A DNA stretch of 64,000 nt from Kitasatospora aureofaciens (lineage in GTDB: Bacteria > Actinomycetota > Actinomycetes > Streptomycetales > Streptomycetaceae). Shown one piece after another: positions 49,443 through 58,679 of the stretch. The stretch is from the NCBI GenBank assembly GCA_000720845.1, contig JODU01000007.1, positions 1 to 64,000 on the forward strand, read 5' to 3'. Under the pieces are notes generated by a model. It worked only from the letters and a program-made list of their open reading frames with translations. It searched no databases and had not been told where the DNA came from. The position numbers were made by a program, and so were the translations under genes. The first letter of the stretch is position 1, and every line of letters starts with the position of its first letter.

Positions 49443-50753
49443 TCAGTCGTCGAGCGCCTCCAGGACGTCGGCGAGGTCGACGAACTTGAAGCCCGTGGCC
49501 TCCCGGTCGCCGTCCTCCGGAGCCATGTGCCCGTCCTGGACGACGAGCAGCCCGTCCGGGTACCTGCTGCCGAGCGGTTCGGCGAGCACGTCAGCGCCGT
49601 CGCACTCCTCGGAACCGTCCAGCGACCCGGACGCGGCACTCACCCGGAAGCCGCCCTCGAACTCGTAGTCGTCGGACCTTTCACGGTCGTAGGCGACGAA
49701 GGTGTCGTCGCCCTGGCTGGAGGCGAGCAGATAGCCGTCCCCGTCGTCCTGCTTCAACAGGGTCAGGCCCTCGACGTCCGCCGACACCCGGACACCCCCG
49801 AAGCCGGGGTCGTCACCCGCCACGCACGCGTCGGACGCCTCGTCGTAGGTGGCCGGCACGCCGTACTCGCGGACCTTGTCCTGCAGGACGGGAGCGCCCT
49901 TGAGATCGGCCCGCAGGCGCCAGATGCCCACGTCCTCCTGCCCGGCGAAGAGCATGCCCGTCTCCGGGTCGACGACCATGCCCTCGACCTGCGGGCCCTC
50001 ACCGGGGTCGCCGCAGGGGGACCACTTCGTGCCGTCGGGCATGGTGAAGGCAGCGGGCAGGTCCAGGGTGCGGACCTTCCGGTAGGACACCTTGCCGTCG
50101 CGCGTCGTGGTCAGCTCCAGCAGCGCGATGCGGGTGGTCGCGTTCTGGCTGACGAGCGCGTAGGACTTGCCGGTGGCGGAGTCGGTGTACGTGGCCAGGC
50201 CGTAGGCCGTGCTCTCCTCGTTGACCTCCTCCTGGGAGCCGGAGAAGATCCACGGGGCCGAGGCGTCCGTGACATCGGTGAGCGGGGCGTCCGGCCGGTC
50301 ACCGTCGACGCGGTAGACGCGCAGCTTGTCGCTGCCGCGGTCGCTGACGACCGCCAGGTCCGTGGCGCCGGAGGCCGAGGACGTCCGGTGCACCAGGTCG
50401 ACGTTGTTGAAGCGGCCGGGGGCGTCGTCCGCTCCGGGCGCCGCGGGTGCGGGGACCGACTGCACCTGCCGGGCGTCGAGGTCGTAGACCCGCAGGCCGC
50501 CCTCCTTGGCCGTGGCGATGACGAGACTGGCGTCCGGGTCGTCGGAGTTGCGCCAGATCGCCGGGTCGTCGGCGTTCGCGTTCCCGCCCTCGTCGTCGTC
50601 GAACAGCGCGGCGGTCTCGGCCCGGGGAACGACCTCGGGCGGTACGGCGAGCGCCGAGGCCCGCGCCGAGGGTACGGCCGCGACGGCGGCGGTGAACATC
50701 AGGGTCGCCGTCGCCGCGACGACACGGGAACGGCATCTTGTGAACGCGTGCAC
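49443..50753 (-). CDS. Beta-propeller phytase
   Basis: 436 residues. Signal peptide (VVAATATLMFTAAVAAVPSA, then ARA) and six-bladed calcium-dependent phytase fold: DDPAIWRNSDDPDASLVIAT (calcium and phosphate site), FNNVDL, DLAVVSDRGSDKLRVYRVD, EESTAYGLATY, VEGMVVDPETGMLFAGQEDV, SSQGDDTFVAYDRE. It would release phosphate from phytate outside the cell. GTG 50753 has AAGGAGA upstream. No clear PhoP box was seen in the 350 bp upstream. Confidence 0.9.
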   Translation of the reverse strand: MHAFTRCRSRVVAATATLMFTAAVAAVPSARASALAVPPEVVPRAETAALFDDDEGGNANADDPAIWRNSDDPDASLVIATAKEGGLRVYDLDARQVQSVPAPAAPGADDAPGRFNNVDLVHRTSSASGATDLAVVSDRGSDKLRVYRVDGDRPDAPLTDVTDASAPWIFSGSQEEVNEESTAYGLATYTDSATGKSYALVSQNATTRIALLELTTTRDGKVSYRKVRTLDLPAAFTMPDGTKWSPCGDPGEGPQVEGMVVDPETGMLFAGQEDVGIWRLRADLKGAPVLQDKVREYGVPATYDEASDACVAGDDPGFGGVRVSADVEGLTLLKQDDGDGYLLASSQGDDTFVAYDRERSDDYEFEGGFRVSAASGSLDGSEECDGADVLAEPLGSRYPDGLLVVQDGHMAPEDGDREATGFKFVDLADVLEALDD

Positions 50754-51105
50754 GGACTGTCTCCTTCGTCAGGGAGCGGGCGAGGCCGACGCGCATCCGA
50801 CGTCGGGATCGTGACCGCGCCCACCACTGGGACGACGTCACATGATCCAGAACGCGGGCGGAGGGCGCGCGTCATTCCGGCGACCCACCGACGACGGACA
50901 CATGGCCGCGGGGTGAATGACACTGCCCCGCCTTCCACTTGACCTGGAAGCGACAGCGACACCGCAGACGGACGAGGTGTTCGCGGTGGCGGTCCCGCAC
51001 AGTTTCACGAGCAGGAAATCGCCGTGCTCACCCCGGCGCCCCCGGAGCGCCGAAGGGGTGCCTCCCCCGACGGGCCGGGTCCGCCGCACGGCCCACCCCC
51101 AGTGG
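50754..51105. other. Intergenic region upstream of the phytase
   Basis: 352 bp, containing the phytase promoter region and the space after the LysR gene's stop. No PhoP direct repeat, hairpin or gene remnant was recognised. Confidence 0.4.
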
Positions 51106-52011
51106 TCAACCTCCGCGCAGTGCGGTCCGTGCCAGGTCACGCAGCCACATGTGCGCGGGGTCGCCGTCGTAGCGCTGATGCCATGACAGGTACACCGGCG
51201 CCGGCGGCAGTTCGATCGGCAGTCGCAGGAGGGTCAGGCCGCACGCCGTGGCCGCCGGGCGCATCGTGATGTCAGGGACGGTGAGGAGGACATCGGAGTC
51301 GCGCGCGAACGCGAACGCGGCTGCCTCGGTGGGGGCGGCCGCCACCACGTGCCGGGTGAGGCCCAGTTCGGCGAGGGCCTCGTCGAGGGCGTTGCCGAGA
51401 CGGCCACGCCGCGAGACGGTGATGTGCTCCGCCGCGGCGTACTGCGCGGCGGTGACGCTCCCGGCACGAGTCAGCGGGTGTCCTTGCCGTACGACGATCA
51501 CCTGCCGGCTCTCCATCACGTGCTCGCTCCGAATGTCCTGCGCTGCCGGGCGGCCCGCGTTGGCCTCCAGGTCGATCTGCGCGCGACGCAACTCGGGGGT
51601 GTCCACGCTCGATTCCGCGATGAAGCGCAGCCTCACTCCTGGTGCCTGACTGCGGACGGCGGACAGGAGCGGGGGCCCGCCGAAGGTGACCAGGGAATCG
51701 TGCCAGCGGAGCGTGAAGGTGCGGTCCAAGGAGGCGAGGTCGAGCTCGCGGCTGGGCGCCAGCACGCTCTGGGCCTGGAGCAGCAGGTCGTGCACTTGCT
51801 CCCGGATGGCGACCGCGTACGGCGTCGGAGTCATCACGCGGCCCGTGCGCACCAGGATCTGGTCTCCCGTCGTGCGCCGGATCCGGCCGAGGCTCCGGCT
51901 CATCGCGGGGGCGGTCACGTGGAGCCGCGCCGCCGCTCCGGCCACGCTGCCCTCCTCGAGGAGCGCGTCGAGAGCTGACAGCAGATTCAGGTCCAATTGC
52001 ATGCCAGTCAT
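51106..52011 (-). CDS. LysR-family regulator
   Basis: 301 residues. Winged helix 1-60 (LNLLSALDALLEEGSVAGAA, RLHVTAPAMSRSLGRIRRTT), then a two-lobed substrate-binding effector domain (~90-290). It has no good ribosome-binding site at either ATG 52011 or ATG 52002, and the shorter start MQLDLN is as likely. Divergent from the IMPase-like gene, so it probably controls that unit. Confidence 0.88.
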   Translation of the reverse strand: MTGMQLDLNLLSALDALLEEGSVAGAAARLHVTAPAMSRSLGRIRRTTGDQILVRTGRVMTPTPYAVAIREQVHDLLLQAQSVLAPSRELDLASLDRTFTLRWHDSLVTFGGPPLLSAVRSQAPGVRLRFIAESSVDTPELRRAQIDLEANAGRPAAQDIRSEHVMESRQVIVVRQGHPLTRAGSVTAAQYAAAEHITVSRRGRLGNALDEALAELGLTRHVVAAAPTEAAAFAFARDSDVLLTVPDITMRPAATACGLTLLRLPIELPPAPVYLSWHQRYDGDPAHMWLRDLARTALRGG

Positions 52012-52138
52012 GTTAGGCGTTACTCACATGCACTTGTTGTTAATCGATGGCGCCCCTACCGTCGAGGGGCGGGGACGGAGCAGCGATGAACGCTCCCCCA
52101 CACGCCCCACGGCCCCCTTTCCTGGACGGGAGACAGTC

Positions 52139-52975
52139 ATGTCCGAATCGGTACGGAGCGCCTCCGCGGCGGCAGCAGGAGGAAGCACCTCGGTCTACGC
52201 CGAGGTGCTGGCACGGACGTCGGAGGCCGTTCGCGCGGCGGGTGCGGTCCTGCGGGAGCGGTTCGACGATGTGGTTCGCCACGAGAGCCGGGAGGAGCTG
52301 ATGCAGGCTCTCGCCGCCAACGACGACGCGGTGCTCGAAGTGTTGCGGCCCCGCCTCACGCTCCTGCGGCCCGACGCTCGCTGGGTGGAGGACGAACTGC
52401 AGGGTGGGGCACTGCCTCCCGGTGAGTGGTGGGTGGTGGATCCGGCCGAAGGCAACGTGAACCACCTGCACGGCCTGCCGGAGTGGGCGGTCACCGCCAC
52501 TCTCGTAAGCGAGAACCGCCCGGTCCTCACCGCGATTCACCTGCCGTTGACCGGTGAGACCTATACGGCGCTCGCCGGTGCCGGCGCCCGTCTGGACGGC
52601 CGGGCTCTGCGGGTGTCGGACACGACGGACCTCGGCCTCGCCCTCGTGGCCACCAGTCAGGCCAGACCGGACGAGGACGCGAGCATCGTGCGGCGGATCG
52701 GTTCCTCGGTCACCGCGATGCTTCTCGACTCACTGGTGGTGCGCACGTCCGTGCCGGCGACCCTGCACCTGGCGTCCGTGGCCGCCGGCCGGGTCGACGC
52801 CTTCTGGCAGTTCGCCGGTGCCCGCGCGGACCTGCTTCCCGGGGCACTTCTCGTGTCCGAGGCCGGCGGACGGATCACGGACGCCGAAGGGCGCGCGTGG
52901 ACTCCCGAGAGCGACAGTTTCCTGGCCGCCGCTCCGGGAGTGCACGCTGCCGCCGTCGCCACTCTGACCCGTTGA
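52139..52975 (+). CDS. Inositol-monophosphatase-like protein with altered metal site
   Basis: 278 residues. Order of IMPase/CysQ motifs is kept: EDE (WVEDELQGG) in the first metal site, then VVDPAEGNVNHL where the family has DPxDGTxNF, and ADLLPGALLVSEAGG near the end (family WDxAAG...EAGG). The central Asp of the DPxDG motif is Glu here and Thr is Asn, so phosphatase activity may be altered or lost. ATG 52139 follows GGGAGACAGTC. First gene of a pair with the F420-type dinucleotide-binding protein 41 bp downstream, divergent from a LysR regulator. Confidence 0.75.
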   Translation: MSESVRSASAAAAGGSTSVYAEVLARTSEAVRAAGAVLRERFDDVVRHESREELMQALAANDDAVLEVLRPRLTLLRPDARWVEDELQGGALPPGEWWVVDPAEGNVNHLHGLPEWAVTATLVSENRPVLTAIHLPLTGETYTALAGAGARLDGRALRVSDTTDLGLALVATSQARPDEDASIVRRIGSSVTAMLLDSLVVRTSVPATLHLASVAAGRVDAFWQFAGARADLLPGALLVSEAGGRITDAEGRAWTPESDSFLAAAPGVHAAAVATLTR

Positions 52976-53016
52976 CCACCGCGAAGCATGACAAAAACGG
53001 AAAGGACCGGATCGGA

Positions 53017-53613
53017 ATGAACCGGATCGCAGTTCTCGGAAACGGCCGTGTCGGCGGCAACCTGGCCGCGGCTCTGGCCCGTGTCGGGCACGAGGTGAGC
53101 GTCGTGGGGCGGGCGGGGGGCTCGGCAGCGGACAACGCCCGGAAGGCGCGCATCGTCATCAACGCCACGCCCGGCGACGGCTCGCTGGGGCGGCTGTCCG
53201 CCCTGCGCGGGGAGTTGCGGGGCAAGATCCTGGTGGACCTCGCCAACGCCACCGTCGATGGTCCGGACGGGCTGCCCGCCGAGCTGCTCTACCCGGGCTC
53301 GAGTCTCGCCGAGCAACTACAGGAAGCGCTGCCCGACACCCACGTGGTCAAGACGCTCAACACGATGCTCTATCCGGTGATGACCGCGCCGGACTCGCTC
53401 GCTCAGAAGCCGACGGCCTTCCTCTCCGGCGAGAGCGCGGAGGCCAAGCGAGTCGTCCGCGGGCTCTTGGAAGATCTGGGCTGGCGGCCTGAGTGGGTCA
53501 CCGACCTCGGCGGGATCGAGACCGCTCGGGCTGCCGAGGCCGCGGTACTGTTCGTACCGCATGTGATCCGCTCCGGCGGATTCGCCCCCTTCGCCGTGTC
53601 GATCGCCCGCTGA
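53017..53613 (+). CDS. F420-dependent NADP-oxidoreductase-type dinucleotide-binding protein
   Basis: 198 residues. N-terminal Rossmann motif GNGRVGGNLA (8-17) with VVGRAGG after strand 2, then INATPGDGSLGRLSALRGEL and a C-terminal catalytic-domain-like region (VKTLNTMLYPVMTAPDSL; GESAEAKRVVRGLLEDLGW). Matches the short coenzyme-F420/NADP-binding reductase family (COG2085). ATG 53017 has GGAAAGGACCGG upstream. Likely cotranscribed with the IMPase-like gene. Confidence 0.83.
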   Translation: MNRIAVLGNGRVGGNLAAALARVGHEVSVVGRAGGSAADNARKARIVINATPGDGSLGRLSALRGELRGKILVDLANATVDGPDGLPAELLYPGSSLAEQLQEALPDTHVVKTLNTMLYPVMTAPDSLAQKPTAFLSGESAEAKRVVRGLLEDLGWRPEWVTDLGGIETARAAEAAVLFVPHVIRSGGFAPFAVSIAR

Positions 53614-54023
53614 CGCGCCCCGTCCAGAGGCGGTGAGCCGGCACAACAGCAGCCGCCGGATCGTCACCACCAGGCCCTCCCCCCCTCGACGGCCGCTACG
53701 CCGGCCGCAACCCTCGGGACATGGGCCGGGTGATGCCGTACGCGGTCACCGACGTCGCCCGCGACCGCCTGACCACGCTCCGGCAGCAGGCCACGACCGC
53801 GCTCCTCGCCCGGGTCAACGCCGAGGGCTTCCCGGGTTCATGGCCGACCGTCATCGGCATCCCGCGGCGGTGCATGCCGGCCGGCGGAGCCGACCGCGGT
53901 GGGCTCGGCCCGCCCGATGACAGCCGCCCCTCGTGAGCGGCGGAGCTGCGCCACCCTCCCCGCGTCCACGGCCTCTCCCGTCTGCACGGCGACGAAGCAT
54001 CCGAGCCGTCCACGGTGTCGCGG
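53614..54023. other. Intergenic region, no gene assigned
   Basis: 410 bp. A 71-codon plus-strand frame (53721-53936, containing TDVARDRLTTLRQQATTALL) has moderate codon bias but no recognised family, no good ribosome-binding site and low-complexity end, so it is left unassigned. Confidence 0.35.
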
Positions 54024-56603
54024 CTACTCGGCCTGGGCGACGGCCGTCGTCGGGGAGGTGCGCGAGGCTCGCAGGGCGGGCAGCATCCCCGCCGCGGCCG
54101 TGACCACCACCAGGCCCGCGAAGACCGCCGCCAGGCTCCCCACCGGCACGCTGAACGGAGCGCTCACCTCGGCGACGCGCACCACCAGCCAGGAGTAGGG
54201 CAGGCCGAGGGCCAGACCGAGGACCCCGCCCAGGACGCCGTGGAGCGCGCACTCCGCCGTGACCATGCGGCGCACGGCCCCCGCGCCGAGCCCCAGGGCC
54301 CGCAACAGGCCGAACTCCCGCTTGCGTTCGACCACCGTGAGGCTCGCCGTGGTCGCGACTCCGGCGACCGCCACCAGGACGGTCAGGCCCAGCATCATGA
54401 TCGCCGTCGTGGCCATCGTGCGCAGGTCGCCCGATTCGCCGCTCTGCCCCCCCAGTCCCTCGACGACGACCCGGCCACCGCCGCGCTCCGGGCCGGTCAG
54501 TGTCGCGGTGAGGGCCCGCTGCGCGCGCAACCGCCCCTGCGGACCGTCCCCGGCGGCGTCCGCGGTGATCCTGGTGGGCGCCGTAGCCGCTCCCATCCGG
54601 GTGAGGTCCCGGGCGGTGACGAAGAAGTTCACCCCGTAGGGGCCCTCTCCCGGCAGGGTCGCCGCCACCGTGAGGTGGACGGTGCGCCCCTGGTACTTCA
54701 GAGTCACGCGGTCGCCCGCCCGTACGCCGAGCGAGTGGGCGTGGTCGGCGTCCACGACGACGTGCGCGGGCCGCAGTCGGTCGAGTGAACCCGTGCGGGC
54801 GGTCAGGCCGACGCCGGAGCGGACCGTGCCGAGGTCGAGGTCGGAGACGGTTCCGCTGCGGATGCCTTCGACGACCTCCGCGGTGCGGAACGAGCGTACA
54901 TGGGCCACTTCTTGACACCTCGTCAGTTCGCTGGCCAGCGACCGGTCCAACGGCCTGCCGTCCCGTTCGGTCAGGGAGAAGTCGGCGGGAGCCGCCACCG
55001 CCTGCCGGTATCGGTCGTAGGCGGTCAGGGAGGCGAGGCAGGTCAGGACCGAGCCGACCAGGCAGACGCCCAGAGCCACGACGACCGCGACGGAAGCCGC
55101 CCTGCCCGGGGCGCCTCCGACCCCCGCGACCGCGAGACGGCCGGAGGTGCCGACCCGACGCAACGGTACGGCGAGTGCCGACAGCACCGGCCGGACCAGA
55201 CGCGGACCGAGAGCGATCAGGGCCAGGAAGGCCAGCCCGCCCGAGAGCACGACGACGGTCAGCGCACCGAAACGGTCGTAGCCGTCCGCGCCGGGCTGCG
55301 GCAGCGCACCGTGTTGGCGCCAGGCCAGCGCCCCCGCCCCCACCGCGCACAGCACACCCAGCACGGTCCGGCCGACGCCGTTGCGCCCGCCGTCCCCCTG
55401 TGCCGCGCGGCGCAGGGCCTGCAGCGGGGACACCCGCGAGGCGGTCACGGACGGGGCCAGCACGGCCAGCACGGCCAGCAGACCGGTGCCGGCGACGGTC
55501 AGCGCTGCCTCGGTCAGGGGCACGTGCGAGGGCGCCGACAGGCTGCGTCCGAACCCTCCGGCGACCAGGGGCACCAGCTGCCCGCAGCCCCAGGCCGCGA
55601 GCACACCGATGGCGCCGGCCAGCAGCCCCACCACCGCGCCCTCGACGACGAGCGCCAGGGCCAGCCGCCGCGAGGACGCCCCGATGGCGCGCAGCAGCGC
55701 CAGTTGACGCACACGGCGGGTGAAGACGATACGGAAGGTCGAGGTGGCGACGAGCACGGCCGCACCGACGGCGACCACCACGAATACGGTGACCAGGTCC
55801 AGGCTGTCGCGCGCCTCCGTCACCGCCTCGCGGGCCTCGCGCGCCCGCACCTCGTCTCCGGACCTCACCTCGGCGTGCGGCACCGCCTGCCGGACACGCG
55901 CCGTCAGGTCCGCCACCGCGGAAGCGGACGCGGCCGGCCCCCCTGAGCCGGTGCTGATGTCGATGCGCGAGTAACCCGACAGGCCGAGCAGACCGGTCAC
56001 TTGAGGGCCGGGGGCGTATCCCGTCGGCCGCTCGTCGTCCGTCTCGGTGCCGCGCACGATGCCACTGACCACGACCCTGACGGGCCGGGTGCGGCCGGGG
56101 TCGCGGTCGTCGGGTCGCAGCAGCGTGAGCGAGGAGCCCGGGACAAGCCCGAACTCCCGCGCGGCCCGCGTGTTGACGGCCAGCCGCTGCGGGCCCGAGG
56201 GGTAGGTGCCGCGGGTCAGGCGCACGCGCGAGAGGGCGCCGCCGCCCGGGTCCGCGGCAAGCTGCAGATAGCGTTCGACGGCACTGCCGCCGATCGCGGC
56301 ACCGTCGTCGACCCGGCCGGCCGCCTCGGCCACTCCGGGCAGCGCCCGTATCGCGCGCAGGCGGGCCTCGCTCAGGCCGTCGCCGTCGCCGTCGCCGGGT
56401 GTGACGACGAGGGACACCGCGTCGGGTGTTCCGCGGAAGTCGTCGACGACGGTCGCGGTGAGGATCTGCTGGGCGACGAAGGCTCCGAAGACGACACATG
56501 CCGCGATCAGCAGCGACGCTCCGGTCGCCAGAGACCTTCCGGGCCGCCGCAGGAGTTCCGCCACCTGCGAGCCCAGGACACTCGCACGCCAGGGGGTGTT
56601 CAT
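54024..56603 (-). CDS. MacB/FtsX-type ABC transporter permease, double-length
   Basis: 859 residues with two FtsX-like domains, each with a large extracytoplasmic region and four-helix core. First core begins LDLVTVFVVVAVGAAVLVAT; second ends TTAIMMLGLTVLVAVAGVAT, then FGLLRALGLGAGAVRRMV and the final helix VFAGLVVVTAAAGMLPALRA. This class exports or senses peptides and lipids, often with regulatory two-component systems. Start ATG 56603 overlaps the ATPase stop (ATGA), so the two are translationally coupled. Last gene in a five-gene minus-strand unit. Confidence 0.9.
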   Translation of the reverse strand: MNTPWRASVLGSQVAELLRRPGRSLATGASLLIAACVVFGAFVAQQILTATVVDDFRGTPDAVSLVVTPGDGDGDGLSEARLRAIRALPGVAEAAGRVDDGAAIGGSAVERYLQLAADPGGGALSRVRLTRGTYPSGPQRLAVNTRAAREFGLVPGSSLTLLRPDDRDPGRTRPVRVVVSGIVRGTETDDERPTGYAPGPQVTGLLGLSGYSRIDISTGSGGPAASASAVADLTARVRQAVPHAEVRSGDEVRAREAREAVTEARDSLDLVTVFVVVAVGAAVLVATSTFRIVFTRRVRQLALLRAIGASSRRLALALVVEGAVVGLLAGAIGVLAAWGCGQLVPLVAGGFGRSLSAPSHVPLTEAALTVAGTGLLAVLAVLAPSVTASRVSPLQALRRAAQGDGGRNGVGRTVLGVLCAVGAGALAWRQHGALPQPGADGYDRFGALTVVVLSGGLAFLALIALGPRLVRPVLSALAVPLRRVGTSGRLAVAGVGGAPGRAASVAVVVALGVCLVGSVLTCLASLTAYDRYRQAVAAPADFSLTERDGRPLDRSLASELTRCQEVAHVRSFRTAEVVEGIRSGTVSDLDLGTVRSGVGLTARTGSLDRLRPAHVVVDADHAHSLGVRAGDRVTLKYQGRTVHLTVAATLPGEGPYGVNFFVTARDLTRMGAATAPTRITADAAGDGPQGRLRAQRALTATLTGPERGGGRVVVEGLGGQSGESGDLRTMATTAIMMLGLTVLVAVAGVATTASLTVVERKREFGLLRALGLGAGAVRRMVTAECALHGVLGGVLGLALGLPYSWLVVRVAEVSAPFSVPVGSLAAVFAGLVVVTAAAGMLPALRASRTSPTTAVAQAE

Positions 56604-57361
56604 CGGTGCCTCGCGGCGGTCTCGTGGGCGGGCGCGGCCTGTGGTGCGGCGGCGTGCTCGTCCTGCACGACGCGGCCGTCGGCGAGGGTCAGTACGCGGT
56701 CCGCGTAGTGCGCGGCCCTGGGGTCGTGGGTGACCATCACGACCGTCTGGCCGAGGTCGTCGACGGACCGGCGCAGGATGCCGAGGACCTCGGCGCCGGC
56801 CCGGGAGTCGAGGTTGCCGGTGGGCTCGTCGGCGAAGACCACGGCCGGCCGGGCCACCAGGGCGCGGGCCACGGCCACCCGCTGCTGCTGGCCGCCGGAC
56901 AGCTCGGCGGGGCGGTGTGCCAGCCGCTGGGCGATTCCGAGGACCCCGCACAGATGGTCGACCAGCTCGCGGTCCGGGCGCCGCCCGGCCATGGTGACCG
57001 GCAGCACGATGTTCTCGTAGGCGGTCAGCTGGGGCAGCAGGTTGAACGACTGGAAGACGAATCCGACGCGTTCCCGGCGCACCCGGGTCAGGGCCCGTTC
57101 GGACAGCCCGGTCAGCTCCGTGCCGTCCAGGACGACGCTCCCCGAGGTGACGGTGTCGAGTCCGGCGGCGCAGTGCATCAGCGTGGACTTGCCCGACCCC
57201 GAGGGCCCGACGACGGCGGTGAACCGCGCGCGCCGGATGCCGACGGACACCCCGTCCAGGGCCCGTATATCGGCGGTGCCCTGACGGTAGGTCTTGACCA
57301 GGGCGGTGGCGGTGATGACGTCGTCCGGCGCGTGGCCGGCGGTGGCGGTGTACGTGGTCAT
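56600..57361 (-). CDS. ABC transporter ATPase, MacB/LolD type
   Basis: 253 residues. Walker A GPSGSGKST (52-60), Q-loop FQSFNLLPQLTAYENI, signature SGGQQQRVAVARAL, Walker B VVFADEPTGNLD, H-loop TVVMVTHDPRAAHYADR. The NLLPQLTAYEN/GNLDSRAG features match ATPases of antimicrobial-peptide or cell-envelope exporters (MacB, BceA type). ATG 57361 excludes an N-terminal extension. Overlaps the permease gene. Confidence 0.93.
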   Translation of the reverse strand: MTTYTATAGHAPDDVITATALVKTYRQGTADIRALDGVSVGIRRARFTAVVGPSGSGKSTLMHCAAGLDTVTSGSVVLDGTELTGLSERALTRVRRERVGFVFQSFNLLPQLTAYENIVLPVTMAGRRPDRELVDHLCGVLGIAQRLAHRPAELSGGQQQRVAVARALVARPAVVFADEPTGNLDSRAGAEVLGILRRSVDDLGQTVVMVTHDPRAAHYADRVLTLADGRVVQDEHAAAPQAAPAHETAARHR

Positions 57362-57389
57362 GGTGGCGGTCCTCGTGCTCCGGTGGCCT

Positions 57390-57821
57390 TCAGGCGCCCA
57401 GCGGCGGCATGGTGAGGCTGACACCGGAGTCCGCGCAGTGCCCGCGCGCCTTGTCCTGCAGGTCGCGTACGTCCTCGGCGGACGGGGCCTCGGGGGACTT
57501 CTGGGCGGTCAGGACGGCCCAGGACTCGTACTGGGCGATGTTGTAGCCGAGGTAGCCGTCCTCCATCTCCGTGCGGCGCCGCTGCGCGGTCCGCCGCTCC
57601 CACTTCTCCGCCTCCGGCGCGGGGCCGGCGGAGACCTGCTGCGCCTCGGTGATGATGGTGCGCGCCATCCGGCAGTCCGCCGCGGACGCCTGGCTGGCCT
57701 GGTTGCGTTCGTGCCACCAGTACCCCGCCCCGCCGGCCAGGGACAGGGTGAGGGCGGCCCCCGCCGCGCCGATGACGACGCGGTTGCGCCTGCGGGTCTT
57801 GGTCGTGGGCGTCGTTTCCAT
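57390..57821 (-). CDS. Small membrane-anchored protein of the ABC/two-component locus
   Basis: 143 residues: a basic N-terminus (TKTRRRNRVV), one hydrophobic helix (IGAAGAALTLSLAGGAGYWW) and an extracytoplasmic region with two cysteines (Cys50-region ADCRMA and Cys near GHCADSG). No family recognised. ATG 57821 has GGAGGA upstream. It is the first gene after the response regulator and 28 bp ahead of the ATPase, so it may be an accessory or sensor part of the transporter. Confidence 0.7.
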   Translation of the reverse strand: METTPTTKTRRRNRVVIGAAGAALTLSLAGGAGYWWHERNQASQASAADCRMARTIITEAQQVSAGPAPEAEKWERRTAQRRRTEMEDGYLGYNIAQYESWAVLTAQKSPEAPSAEDVRDLQDKARGHCADSGVSLTMPPLGA

Positions 57822-57920
57822 CGTGTCCTCCAGTGCTCTTGTCCGCCGCGGTCGGCGACAGTGAGAAGTCTGGACAGACACGCCCTCGCGGACATCGGCC
57901 CGGGATGTGAAGTGCGAGGT

Positions 57921-58000
57921 GGCCGTTCTGGCACGTCGGTGGGGGCCGTTCTGCACCCCCAGGGGGAGGGTCCAGGGGCACTCCTGCACCCCTGGGGGGA
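57921..58000. promoter_or_regulatory. Direct repeats in front of the small-membrane-protein/ABC genes
   Basis: GGCCGTTCTG occurs at 57921-57930 and 57944-57953. A 17-bp unit, CTGCACCCCCAGGGGGA at 57951-57967, recurs with two changes at 57984-58000, spaced 33 bp (about three helical turns), and each copy is itself nearly palindromic. They lie in the only sizeable gap of the operon, directly after the response-regulator stop. Confidence 0.6.
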
Positions 58001-58004
58001 GACC

Positions 58005-58679
58005 TCAGGCGGAGGGGCGGACCAGCCCGGACTCGTAGGCGAACACGACGGCCTGGGCGCGGTCGCGCAGGTGCAGCTTGGCCATCAGATTCCCCAGGTG
58101 CGTCTTCACGGTGGCCTCCGCGACGTAGAGGTCCGCCGCGATCTCGGCGTTGGACAGTCCCCGGGCGACCAGGGCGAGGACGTCCCGTTCCCGGGCGGTG
58201 AGGACGTCCAGCCGCTCGGACTGCCCGCCCGAGGGCCCCAGCCGGTCCGCGAAACGGTCCAGGAGCAGCCGGGTGATGCGCGGCGCCACCACCGACTCCC
58301 CCGCGGCCACCACCCGGATGGCACTGATGACGTCCGCGGCGGGCGCGTTCTTCAGCAGGAAGCCGCCGGCTCCGGCCCGCAGCGCGGCGAAGGCGTCCTC
58401 GTCGTTGTCGAAGGTGGTCAGCACCAGCACCCGGGGCGGGTCCTGCAGCCGCATCAACTGCTCCGTGGCCTGGATGCCGTCCATGACGGGCATGCGGATG
58501 TCCATGACGACGACGTCCGCTTCGACCTTGTGCAGCAGTTCGACGGCCCGCGCGCCGTCGTCCGCCTCGCCCACGACCTCGATGTCGTCGGCGGCGGCCA
58601 GCACCATGGTGAACCCGGCCTGGATCAGGGGCTGGTCGTCCACCACGACCACGCGGATCGACCGGGCTGCCTGTGTCAT
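58005..58679 (-). CDS. NarL/LuxR-type response regulator
   Basis: 224 residues. Receiver domain 1-125 with Asp60 (VVVMDIRMPVMDG) as phospho-acceptor and DDQPLIQAG at the acidic pocket; LuxR helix-turn-helix 155-215 (LTARERDVLALVARGLSNAE, VKTHLGNLMAKLHLRDRAQA). ATG 58679 overlaps the kinase stop (ATGA). Partner of the kinase at 58676-59923, with the direct repeats just downstream as candidate binding sites. Confidence 0.94.
   Translation of the reverse strand: MTQAARSIRVVVVDDQPLIQAGFTMVLAAADDIEVVGEADDGARAVELLHKVEADVVVMDIRMPVMDGIQATEQLMRLQDPPRVLVLTTFDNDEDAFAALRAGAGGFLLKNAPAADVISAIRVVAAGESVVAPRITRLLLDRFADRLGPSGGQSERLDVLTARERDVLALVARGLSNAEIAADLYVAEATVKTHLGNLMAKLHLRDRAQAVVFAYESGLVRPSA

Noticed and set aside
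53721..53936. 71-codon plus-strand ORF with TDVARDRLTTLRQQATTALL
   Set aside because: No recognised family, no ribosome-binding site and a low-complexity end; consistent with a chance open frame in GC-rich DNA.
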